From Oscillospiraceae bacterium (GTDB lineage Bacteria > Bacillota > Clostridia > Oscillospirales > Ruminococcaceae): 8,414 nt of DNA. This document shows, one piece after another, positions 1 through 5,261 of the stretch. The notes beneath the pieces are model-generated. The model searched no databases and was not told the DNA's origin. It saw only the letters and a program-made list of their open reading frames with translations. A program made the position numbers and the translations under genes. Location of the stretch: contig JAUNBN010000048.1 of the NCBI GenBank assembly GCA_030527085.1, positions 1 through 8,414 on the forward strand. Direction: 5' to 3'. Each line of letters begins with the position of its first letter. Position 1 is the stretch's first letter.

Positions 1-1083
1 GCCGATATTTCGCTGATCTTGCTCTTCAAATGCGTAAAACGGCTTACAGGCCCCCGCGGCTACCTGCCCTGCGCGGTTCTCGCCCTGCCTCTTGTGGCCT
101 TTAACGCCTGGATATCTTGGGTCTATTCGGACTCGCTCTCCCTGCCCGTGGGAATAGGCCTGTTTTTGATTTGGCTTATAATTAAGGAAAAAGAGAGCGC
201 CCGCTCGCGGCTTCTCTGGTCGGCGGCTTTTGGCGCGCTTGTGGTCTACGGCTATCTTATCAAACCCACAAATATTGTTGCGGCGGCTGCGGTCGCGGCC
301 GCGTCGCTGTATGAGATATGGCGGCGAAAGGACAAGCCCCGGCTTCGTTCGGCCCTTAAAAGCTCCGCCTGCGCCATTTTGTGCGCCGCGCTGCTGCTCT
401 GTGTGTTTCCAACTGTGCGCGCCGGAATGCTCGAGGGAGTGTATGACGAGCGCATGGCCGAAGAGGAAGCAAAGCCGGTAACTCACTTTATCATGATGGG
501 TATGAATATAGAGGGCGAGAGCCTGGGAGAGTGGTCGGCGAAGGACGAGATGGAGACCTCTTTCAGGCTCACTCAACGCGAAAAGATAGAGTATAATATT
601 TCGGTTATAAAGGAACGCCTCGCGGGGTTCGGCCCATTTCGTTATGTCGAATTTCTGCTTTTAAAGATGAGAAATACATATATGCAGGGCAATCTCGCCT
701 TTTTCGGCGGGGACAGCCAATCCTTTTACCGAAGCGAAGCGAACGCGCCGCTTTTCGACCCGTTGGCGGAGTTCTATTTCAGGGGCGGCTCGGCCTATCA
801 GACCTACTGCGATATAAGCGACGGCCTCTGGGCTCTGGTAATGCTGCTGTGCGCCGCTTCTGTTTTCCGAAAGAGAAATGAAGAAGGAGGGCTTGAGACC
901 GCGCTGCTCGCGCTTAAACTCTCGCTTCTCGGACAGGCGGCTTTCTTCATGCTCTTTGAGACCTCTCCGAGATATATAGTGCTCTTCCTGCCGCTTTTCG
1001 TGCTGTTTTGCACCCTAAGCTTTACAAAGCTTCCAGCCGGCCTCAAGCGGCCAGAAACACAATTTAAGACCCGCGAAATATAA
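1..1083 (+). CDS. Putative GT-C-type membrane glycosyltransferase, C-terminal part (5' partial)
   Basis: The reading frame is open from base 1, so the gene begins outside the window; the TTG at 19 is only an internal codon. About 360 codons are present, ending with TAA. The product is polytopic: some eight hydrophobic segments can be seen, five in the first ~140 residues, then a hydrophilic stretch of about 130 residues, then three more near the C-terminus. Short motifs such as YSDSLSLP, GYLIKPTN, HFIMMGMN and ETSPRYI resemble those of Firmicutes membrane proteins annotated as GT39/PMT-like glycosyltransferases, which use polyprenyl-phosphate sugars on the outer face of the membrane. The catalytic acidic residues of GT-C enzymes usually lie in the first extracellular loop, which is missing here, so the activity cannot be confirmed. 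It could be another polytopic envelope protein. No U-rich terminator follows directly; a strong hairpin lies about 90 bases downstream. The call as a membrane protein is firm, the enzymatic class is inference. Confidence 0.6.
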   Translation, partial: ADISLILLFKCVKRLTGPRGYLPCAVLALPLVAFNAWISWVYSDSLSLPVGIGLFLIWLIIKEKESARSRLLWSAAFGALVVYGYLIKPTNIVAAAAVAAASLYEIWRRKDKPRLRSALKSSACAILCAALLLCVFPTVRAGMLEGVYDERMAEEEAKPVTHFIMMGMNIEGESLGEWSAKDEMETSFRLTQREKIEYNISVIKERLAGFGPFRYVEFLLLKMRNTYMQGNLAFFGGDSQSFYRSEANAPLFDPLAEFYFRGGSAYQTYCDISDGLWALVMLLCAASVFRKRNEEGGLETALLALKLSLLGQAAFFMLFETSPRYIVLFLPLFVLFCTLSFTKLPAGLKRPETQFKTREI

Positions 1084-1173
1084 TGTTGAGAGGCCCTTTT
1101 GCGGGAGAGGAACCAAAAAGAGAGTTTAGTAAGCAGGGTATAAAGCGGGAGCGTCGCGTCGCGTGGAGTTTTC

Positions 1174-1210
1174 GCTGTATTTCCCCCGCCGAAGGCGGGG
1201 GAAATACAGC
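1174..1210. repeat. Perfect inverted repeat, 17-bp stem with 3-nt loop
   Basis: The arm GCTGTATTTCCCCCGCC is followed by GAA and then by its exact reverse complement. It lies between the glycosyltransferase-like gene and the metal transporter gene. Neither strand has a T-tract directly after the stem, so it is not a textbook intrinsic terminator. It could still end or stabilise the upstream transcript, or be one copy of a dispersed palindromic repeat. Confidence 0.85.
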
Positions 1211-1273
1211 ATTATACACGCTGATAAGCCACTCCCTATAAAGCCCCTGTTATTATCCCGAGAAATATAATTC

Positions 1274-1279
1274 GGAGGT
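1274..1279 (+). promoter_or_regulatory. Ribosome binding site of the CDF gene
   Basis: GGAGGT lies 9 bases before the ATG at 1289. This decides the start and means that the long hydrophilic N-terminus of the transporter is really translated. Confidence 0.85.
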
Positions 1280-1288
1280 ATTGCGATA

Positions 1289-2353
1289 ATGCCGGAGAGC
1301 CGCAAAGACAGAAAACCAAAAACAGGCGAGCCCGATTCGGCGTTCGATGAAAGCGCGGCTGGCTTTGAGCTTGGCGATTTGCCCCGGGAAGCCGAAACGG
1401 AGAGCGAGTGCGCGCCCCGTGAAGGGGGAGAGGAGCCTGCCCAAAAGGGCGAACAGCTTGCCATGCGCGTCTCGCTCGTCAGTATGGTGATAAACATCGT
1501 GCTTTCGGCGGGTAAGCTCGCGGCGGGGCTTATTGCGAACTCCGCAGCAATGGTCTCGGACGCGGTACACTCGGCCTCGGACGTTTTCAGTACAATAGTT
1601 GTAATGATAGGTATCAAGGCCGCGGGAAAGCAAGCCGACCGGGAGCACCCCTACGGCCACGAGAGGCTCGAGTGCGTCGCGGCCATCATCCTAGCCGCCG
1701 TGCTTTTCGCAACCGGCCTGGGAATAGGCGTGAGCGGGGTAAGAGCCATATTCTCGCAGAACACGGCCCGGCTGGAGGTTCCCGGTACTTTAGCGCTAAT
1801 AGCCGCGCTGGTTTCAATAGCCGTTAAGGAGTGGATGTTCTGGTACACCCGCGCGGCGGCAAAGAAGCTTAGCTCCGGCGCGCTTATGGCGGACGCCTGG
1901 CACCACCGCTCTGACGCGCTTTCCTCGATAGGCGCCTTCGCGGGCATACTCGGCGCGCGCATGGGCTACCCCATTGCCGACAGCCTGGCGAGCCTTATTA
2001 TCTGCGTCTTTATTGTCAAGGCCGCAGCGGACGTTTTTAAGGACGCGGTGAACAAGCTGGTAGACCGCTCCTGCGACGAGGAAACCGCCGGGCATATGCG
2101 TGAGCTCGTGCTCTCGCAGGAGGGCGTAATGAGCCTGGATTTCTTCCAGACAAGGCTCTTCGGCTCCAAGATGTATGTCGATATAGAAATAGGCGTGAAC
2201 GCCTCGCTCAGCCTGCAGGAGGCGCACTCCATTGCCGAGCGCGTCCATGCCGCGTTAGAGCGCGAGTTTGCGAGCGTAAAGCACTGCATGGTACATGTAA
2301 ACCCCAGCGGCGTGCCCTGCGCCGTCTCGAGACGGCGCAGCGAGCTGAAATAA
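1289..2353 (+). CDS. Cation diffusion facilitator (CDF) family metal transporter
   Basis: This 354-residue inner membrane protein should export a divalent cation (Zn, Fe, Mn, Co or similar) in exchange for protons. CDF hallmarks are clear. TM2 carries SDAVHSASD (D91, H94, D98), followed by HPYGHERLE at 120-128, the conserved family motif after TM2. TM5 carries AWHHRSDALSS (H205, D209), giving a second HxxxD. The cytoplasmic C-terminal domain runs from about 256 to 340 and ends in HVNPSG. Six TM segments fit between about 62 and 250. Two HxxxD pairs favour a Zn-type site, but metal specificity cannot be read reliably. The start is fixed by the GGAGGT site. It leaves an unusual, mostly acidic, hydrophilic N-terminal extension of about 55 residues before TM1; most relatives begin close to TM1. 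The gene converges on the sortase gene with only 4 bases between stop codons, and its last codons hold a perfect palindrome. No obvious metal-responsive operator was seen upstream. Confidence 0.93.
   Translation: MPESRKDRKPKTGEPDSAFDESAAGFELGDLPREAETESECAPREGGEEPAQKGEQLAMRVSLVSMVINIVLSAGKLAAGLIANSAAMVSDAVHSASDVFSTIVVMIGIKAAGKQADREHPYGHERLECVAAIILAAVLFATGLGIGVSGVRAIFSQNTARLEVPGTLALIAALVSIAVKEWMFWYTRAAAKKLSSGALMADAWHHRSDALSSIGAFAGILGARMGYPIADSLASLIICVFIVKAAADVFKDAVNKLVDRSCDEETAGHMRELVLSQEGVMSLDFFQTRLFGSKMYVDIEIGVNASLSLQEAHSIAERVHAALEREFASVKHCMVHVNPSGVPCAVSRRRSELK
2317..2340. repeat. 24-bp perfect palindrome at the 3' end of the CDF gene
   Basis: The half-site CTGCGCCGTCTC is followed immediately by its exact reverse complement. 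It lies inside the CDF coding region, covering the codons for AVSRRR near the C-terminus, and 17 bases beyond the stop codon of the convergent sortase gene. As RNA it would fold into a strong stem on either strand, so it could form the 3' end of both convergent transcripts. No T-tract follows on either side. Confidence 0.8.
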
Positions 2354-2357
2354 GGGC

Positions 2358-3152
2358 TTATGCCTCAACCGCGTAGACGTAGAGCCTGAAGTCCTCGTCC
2401 TCATAATTGCAGGTTATAAAGGAATAGAGCCGCTTGTATTCTCCGCTCTCTCGAACAAGGTCGCAGGAGGCGAGCAAGCCCTCGGCATAGCTTAAAAAAT
2501 CTTCGCTGGAAAAGAAAACCGTTCTGCGGCGCGAGGATTCGGCCGGCGCGGTATCAAGGCCTACAATTAAAAGGGGTATGGCGCGCTCGGGCGTATAGAT
2601 CGTTATGTCGCGGGAGAAATTCCTGAAGCCATCCTCGTTTGCAAGCGAGGAGAGAGGGGCAAACTTGCCGCCGTTTCTGAAGCTGTGTCCGTAGATTATA
2701 AGGTGTCTGCCGCTGAAATCGCTCTCGCATTCAAAGTCCAAAAACAAGCTGCCGTCCCGCGAGCGCTCGCCCTCGGGGCCGGTTTCGAGGTATTTCTCGT
2801 TGTCGCCGGCCTGCATAAGGGGCTCGTCCAGCCCTAAAAGCGGAGCGCTCAGCCAGGCCACGGCCTCGGGATTCACTCCTTGAAGAGAGGTGAGTTTTTC
2901 CGGAGGGTCGTAGGCAAGATTTATTGCAACCTGCCGTGCCTCGAGTACGGGCAGAGCGCTCTCGCCGTCCTGCGGTTTCGGCGTTCCTGCCGCCGCGAGC
3001 GCGAGGACGAGCAGGAGAACTGTAAAAACTGTCAAAAGCTTGTGCTCGCTTAAAAAAGCAAAATTGCCTTGCGAGCGCTCCGCTTGCGCGCTTTTTTCAC
3101 TGTTTTTTGAATATGTTTTCAGACCGCCGTGCGGGCGGCTTTTTCTTTTCAC
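2358..3152 (-). CDS. srtB: Class B sortase
   Basis: This 264-residue membrane-anchored transpeptidase would cleave a sorting motif in a secreted protein and join it to the cell wall or to another protein. A basic, polar N-terminus of about 36 residues is followed by one membrane segment (about 38-56), giving the N-in, catalytic-domain-out layout of sortases. Class B features are plain: VNPEAVAWL (93-101), GDNEKYLE (116-123), GSLFLDF (134-140), catalytic His156 in IIYGHSFRNGGKFAPL, catalytic Cys248 in SFITCNY, and Arg256 in DFRLYVYA. All three catalytic residues are present. The start is GTG, with GGGAGGG 8 bases upstream. The GTG overlaps the TGA stop of the Arg-rich gene as GTGA, so translation is probably coupled. 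The thioester-domain gene upstream on the same strand is the natural candidate substrate, yet its annotated product has no sorting signal. The true substrate may therefore lie elsewhere. Confidence 0.93.
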   Translation of the reverse strand: MKRKSRPHGGLKTYSKNSEKSAQAERSQGNFAFLSEHKLLTVFTVLLLVLALAAAGTPKPQDGESALPVLEARQVAINLAYDPPEKLTSLQGVNPEAVAWLSAPLLGLDEPLMQAGDNEKYLETGPEGERSRDGSLFLDFECESDFSGRHLIIYGHSFRNGGKFAPLSSLANEDGFRNFSRDITIYTPERAIPLLIVGLDTAPAESSRRRTVFFSSEDFLSYAEGLLASCDLVRESGEYKRLYSFITCNYEDEDFRLYVYAVEA

Positions 3153-3379
3153 GAGATAAGCCCTCCCAGCTCCTTTGCCCTTACTACTTTTCTTTGCGGT
3201 GAGGCCACCCTCCTGAGCGAGGCGCGGCTTTCAAATAATCTTCGCGCAGGCATATAAAGTCTTTTTGCCGGTCTAACGCGGAGCCTGTTAAGCCTCGGTT
3301 TCAGAGGCAGACGCATTCGGCGCGCGTGCCGAAACCTGCGGGCAGCCGTGCCCAGATGGGTGTTTTTAATAAGCTTCAT
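3149..3379 (-). CDS. Small arginine-rich protein coupled to the sortase gene
   Basis: I do not recognise this 76-residue protein. It has 18 Arg and 6 Lys against 2 Glu and no Asp, so it is very strongly basic. There is no cysteine, no tryptophan, no membrane segment and no signal peptide. Arg pairs recur through the middle (RRFRHARRMR, RPAKRLYMPARR, LRRV). Two things argue that it is translated: AGGAGG with ideal spacing stands before its ATG, and its stop overlaps the sortase start as GTGA. It could be a nucleic-acid or anionic-polymer binding protein, a regulator of the sortase operon, or a leader ORF whose translation merely drives sortase expression. It could also be the remnant of another gene read in a decayed frame; the heavy Arg content would fit a random frame of GC-rich DNA. 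Translation is likely, function unknown. Confidence 0.6.
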   Translation of the reverse strand: MKLIKNTHLGTAARRFRHARRMRLPLKPRLNRLRVRPAKRLYMPARRLFESRASLRRVASPQRKVVRAKELGGLIS

Positions 3380-3390
3380 ATTTTCCTCCT
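3380..3390 (-). promoter_or_regulatory. Strong ribosome binding site of the Arg-rich gene
   Basis: On the minus strand AGGAGGAAAAT runs straight into the ATG at 3379. This is a near-ideal Shine-Dalgarno sequence and the main reason to call the small gene downstream. Confidence 0.8.
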
Positions 3391-3407
3391 ATTAATGCGC
3401 AAGCTTT

Positions 3408-3533
3408 TCACCGCTTTGAGCCGCTCTGTCTATAAAGCGCCGCCACAAGCGTGCAAGGACTTCCAGCTTGCGGGTGTGTCCCGCTGCGTGGAATTGGGGA
3501 AGAACAGCGGGTTACACGCTCTTTAGCCGCTCC
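3408..3533 (-). pseudogene. In-frame continuation after the amber stop; possible decayed cell-wall sorting signal
   Basis: Directly after the TAG (3534-3536) of the thioester-protein gene the same frame stays open for 41 codons to a TGA at 3408. It encodes IPRSG (3494-3480), then THPQAG, a short apolar run (CTLVAAL) and a basic end (RQSGSKR). This order, an LPXTG-like pentapeptide, a hydrophobic stretch and a positive tail, is that of a cell-wall sorting signal. The apolar run is too short to span a membrane and Ser replaces Thr in the motif. It may be the damaged end of a once longer adhesin, or chance. No start codon or ribosome site supports independent translation. Confidence 0.3.
3480..3511 (-). 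other. Stem-loop between the thioester-protein and Arg-rich genes
   Basis: On the minus strand CCCGCTG and CAGCGGG form a perfect 7-bp stem around an 18-base loop, starting 22 bases after the TAG stop. No T-run follows, so it may be a 3' stabiliser or a partial transcription barrier separating the adhesin from the two downstream genes. Confidence 0.35.
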
Positions 3534-4358
3534 CTAGCTTGCTTCAATTACACTTTCGGCTTTGGGAGCTCCGACCAAATACTGAGAGCTCTTGCGGTCT
3601 CCTGCGCTGTAAAGCTTAATACCGAACAGAGCTTCCGCTTCTTGTCCGGCGGCAAAAGAAGCGCTGAGTTCCCTTAAGCACAGCGGATAGGACAGAGCTC
3701 CGGCGAGGGGCGCAAGCCGCGCGACAGTCCCGGCTCCGTCAGACCCCGCTGCTCCCTTGCTCTCCAGCGAGAGATAGTAATCGCGCAGGGCATTTACTGT
3801 TTCGGCGCGAAGAGGGTCATGAGCAAATTTGCCGCGGGCGTTTTTGCTGTCCGCGTACTCAAAGGCAGGCTCGCCGTCCTCATGGGGATTGCTTAAACAC
3901 CATATTGCCGCCTGCGCCGCGGCAATTGCGTCACCCTCGGTGAGAGAGCTCATATCCCTGTTTAAAGCCGCAGCCGCCCGCTGCGCGAGCTCCTCAAGAG
4001 ATATAAAGGGATAGGCTGAGTGTACAACAGCGCGAATTCTGGCCGCAGTTTCTTTTGTGAGCAGCGGGCAGTTTTCAAGAGGCGCAGCTGTGTAGGCCGA
4101 GGCGGAAAAGACGAAGGTCTCCGCGTCGCAGCCGTAGCAGAGGTGAGGGCTGTCGTCATAAGGCGAGACCAGCCTCAGCACCGCCGTGCTCAGAGGGCCG
4201 GTCTTTTCGCTCGTAACACGGCTGTCGCTGAATTGATAAATCCCGCCATCTTCCTCGAAAACGAGGTTCGCTTCGGCGGCGAGGGTGCAAGGAGAACCAA
4301 GGCGGCAGAGAAGAATTGTAAGGCAGGCGAGCAGTACAGCGCGGCGGGCTGCGTTCAT
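3534..4358 (-). CDS. Secreted Cys-Gln thioester (TQXA-type) domain protein, apparently truncated
   Basis: The 274-residue product is predicted to be exported and to carry an internal thioester used by Gram-positive adhesins to bond covalently to host amines. A signal peptide spans about residues 1-28 (MNAARR, hydrophobic core, cleavage near LAAEA). The domain follows the clostridial pattern: LCYGCDAET (about 73-81, likely thioester Cys77), AARIRAVVHSAYP (105-117), SLTEGDAIAAAQAAIW (138-153, likely partner Gln149). The usual TQ.A motif reads AQAA here, Ala replacing Thr. A second region ends in SQYLVG, as seen downstream of such domains. Relatives normally continue into Ig/Cna-B-like repeats and an LPXTG-type anchor. 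This protein stops at TAG without either, leaving it unanchored. The ATG at 4358 is preferred over the ATG at 4382, because AAGGGGG lies 8 bases before it and the signal peptide then begins with a normal n-region. A class B sortase is encoded downstream on the same strand. Confidence 0.75.
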   Translation of the reverse strand: MNAARRAVLLACLTILLCRLGSPCTLAAEANLVFEEDGGIYQFSDSRVTSEKTGPLSTAVLRLVSPYDDSPHLCYGCDAETFVFSASAYTAAPLENCPLLTKETAARIRAVVHSAYPFISLEELAQRAAAALNRDMSSLTEGDAIAAAQAAIWCLSNPHEDGEPAFEYADSKNARGKFAHDPLRAETVNALRDYYLSLESKGAAGSDGAGTVARLAPLAGALSYPLCLRELSASFAAGQEAEALFGIKLYSAGDRKSSQYLVGAPKAESVIEAS

Positions 4359-4366
4359 CTCTATTA

Positions 4367-4373
4367 CCCCCTT
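4367..4373 (-). promoter_or_regulatory. Ribosome binding site deciding the thioester-protein start
   Basis: AAGGGGG on the minus strand stands 8 bases before the ATG at 4358. No such site precedes the upstream in-frame ATG at 4382, so the shorter product is favoured. Confidence 0.6.
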
Positions 4374-4380
4374 CACGCGC

Positions 4381-4410
4381 ATATTAGTTTAAGCGGCAAG
4401 ATTACCTTAA
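4381..4410 (-). promoter_or_regulatory. Possible promoter of the thioester-protein gene
   Basis: On the minus strand a good -10 box, TAATAT (4386-4381), is preceded 18 bases upstream by TTAAGG (4410-4405), a poor -35. It would start RNA shortly before the ribosome site of the gene starting at 4358 and would overlap the alternative ATG at 4382. Confidence 0.3.
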
Positions 4411-4642
4411 CGCCGCGGCCGCGCGGCTTTGCGCGAAGTCTGGCGGCGGCTTTTGAGTCAAATTGCATTCCAAACGCGCACTTCGGGTCTTTTTCTCGAG
4501 AGGGGCGAGCTTAGGTCGAAACCGAGCGGACCAAAGGCGGGGGGAACGCAGTGAAAAAAGCACGCAATCGGGGTCATCCCTTTTTTCGCAGCCGCTTTCT
4601 TTAAGCTTTGTTTAAGCTCAAGGGAATAGAGTGAAAAAAACA

Positions 4643-4650
4643 AAGGAGAG
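4643..4650 (+). promoter_or_regulatory. Ribosome binding site deciding the Nif11-like start
   Basis: AAGGAGAG lies 7 bases before the ATG at 4658. The in-frame GTG at 4631 has only a weak AGGGA before it, so the shorter protein is favoured. Confidence 0.7.
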
Positions 4651-4657
4651 ATTGCCG

Positions 4658-4957
4658 ATGTCTGAAAAACCGAAGATGAACGAGAAGCTCAAAGAGTTTC
4701 TGGATATGATGCGCGAGGATTCCGAGCTGCACGAGGCTATGATGAAATGCGAGAGCGTGGAGGACGAGTACAAGCTCGCCAGCAAAAAGGTCTCCGGCTT
4801 TACGCTTGAGGAGTACACTGAGATGAAGGCGCATATGAAGGAGGGCCCCGGCGGCCCCGGCGGTCACGGGCACCGCCCGCCCCCTCCCGACGGCAAAAAG
4901 CCGCCCAAGGGCGAGAAGCCCGAAGAGCCCGCAGAAGAGCAAAACGCCGAAGAATAA
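4658..4957 (+). CDS. Nif11-leader-like small protein with Gly/Pro-rich charged tail
   Basis: The 99-residue product has two parts. Residues 8-60 look alpha-helical and follow the Nif11-like leader pattern: LKEFLDMMREDSEL (11-24), a charged second helix with the only cysteine (C31), then KLASKKVSGFTLEEY (39-53), matching the family's 'D..L' and 'A...GF.ft.eE' positions. The rest is low complexity: EGPGGPGG (62-69), HGHRPPPPDG, then Lys-Pro and Glu-rich residues to the end. Nif11-like leaders guide enzymes that modify ribosomal peptides, and the GPGG here is placed like a double-Gly cleavage site. The would-be core has no Cys, Ser or Thr, which excludes lanthionine or azole formation, and no modifying enzyme is visible. 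It may instead be a regulator or a free-standing relative. There is no signal peptide or membrane segment. The start at 4658 is fixed by the AAGGAGAG site. A terminator follows, so it seems monocistronic. The coding call is firm, the family assignment moderate. Confidence 0.7.
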   Translation: MSEKPKMNEKLKEFLDMMREDSELHEAMMKCESVEDEYKLASKKVSGFTLEEYTEMKAHMKEGPGGPGGHGHRPPPPDGKKPPKGEKPEEPAEEQNAEE

Positions 4958-4975
4958 AATTCAGAATAGTGCAAA

Positions 4976-5005
4976 GGCCACCCCGTTTCGGAGCGGTCTT
5001 TTTCT
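4976..5005 (+). terminator. Rho-independent terminator after the Nif11-like gene
   Basis: GGCCACCCCG, loop TTT and CGGAGCGGTC form an imperfect 10-position stem with two mismatches and one G-T pair. It is followed by TTTTTCT, 18 bases after the stop codon. This is the normal place and shape for an intrinsic terminator. Confidence 0.65.
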
Positions 5006-5178
5006 TTGTGGCAAGCTTTTGCGAATAACCGCGGACTGCGCTTAAGAAGGGATAGGGCGCATTTTTTAAGCAACAGTTCTCATTATCAGCGCTACTTTAT
5101 AACAAACAGAGCGTCGCCATAGAGAGGCAGAAAGCCGCTATCGCACTTAACCTTCACGGCGGGGAAACACCGCGCTGA

Positions 5179-5207
5179 TTGCTTTATAGTGCTTTAAGGT
5201 GTATCAT
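5179..5207 (+). promoter_or_regulatory. Sigma-A type promoter of the ABC operon
   Basis: TTGCTT (5179-5184) and TATCAT (5202-5207) are separated by exactly 17 bases. Transcription would begin near 5214, giving a leader of about 48 bases that contains a small GCGCC/GGCGC hairpin before the ribosome site at 5251-5256. Confidence 0.6.
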
Positions 5208-5261
5208 AGAACCTGCGCCGAGTCAGGCGCTTAAAGGTATAGCAATCCCGGGAGGAAAACG

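Larger units (their letters stand above)
4958..5261. other. 304-base intergenic region
   Basis: No convincing gene lies here on either strand. It holds the terminator of the Nif11-like gene (4976-5005), a weaker terminator-like structure (TGCGC at 5037-5041 and GCGCA at 5057-5061, followed by six T), and the promoter of the ABC operon (5179-5207). The stretch 5070-5175 shows nothing I can assign. Confidence 0.6.

Noticed and set aside
1126..1617. Minus-strand ORF of 163 codons overlapping the CDF gene start
   Set aside because: It lies antisense to the well-supported CDF gene and the hairpin, has no ribosome site, and its Ser/Ala-rich composition is that of a GC-rich shadow frame.
3326..3526. 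Plus-strand ORF of 66 codons in the gap between the thioester-protein and Arg-rich genes
   Set aside because: No ribosome site, no recognisable features, and it overlaps the start of the Arg-rich gene in antisense.
4412..4427. GC-only hairpin GCCGCG / CGCGGC in the divergent region
   Set aside because: A short 6-bp stem in GC-rich DNA is easily produced by chance, and no transcript end is expected there.
4020..4514. Plus-strand ORF of 164 codons opposite the thioester-protein gene
   Set aside because: Antisense to a gene with a signal peptide and a recognisable domain; no ribosome site and no recognisable features.
4553..4587. Inverted repeat GAAAAAAG / CTTTTTTC
   Set aside because: Only 8 A/T-rich base pairs around a 19-base loop; no gene on either strand ends nearby, so a terminator role is not supported.
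4631..4657. Upstream GTG start for the Nif11-like protein
   Set aside because: Its ribosome site is weak, while AAGGAGAG is ideally placed for the ATG at 4658.
5037..5067. Second terminator-like structure followed by six T
   Set aside because: The stem is only 5 bp around a 15-base loop; it is mentioned in the intergenic entry but not called as a terminator.
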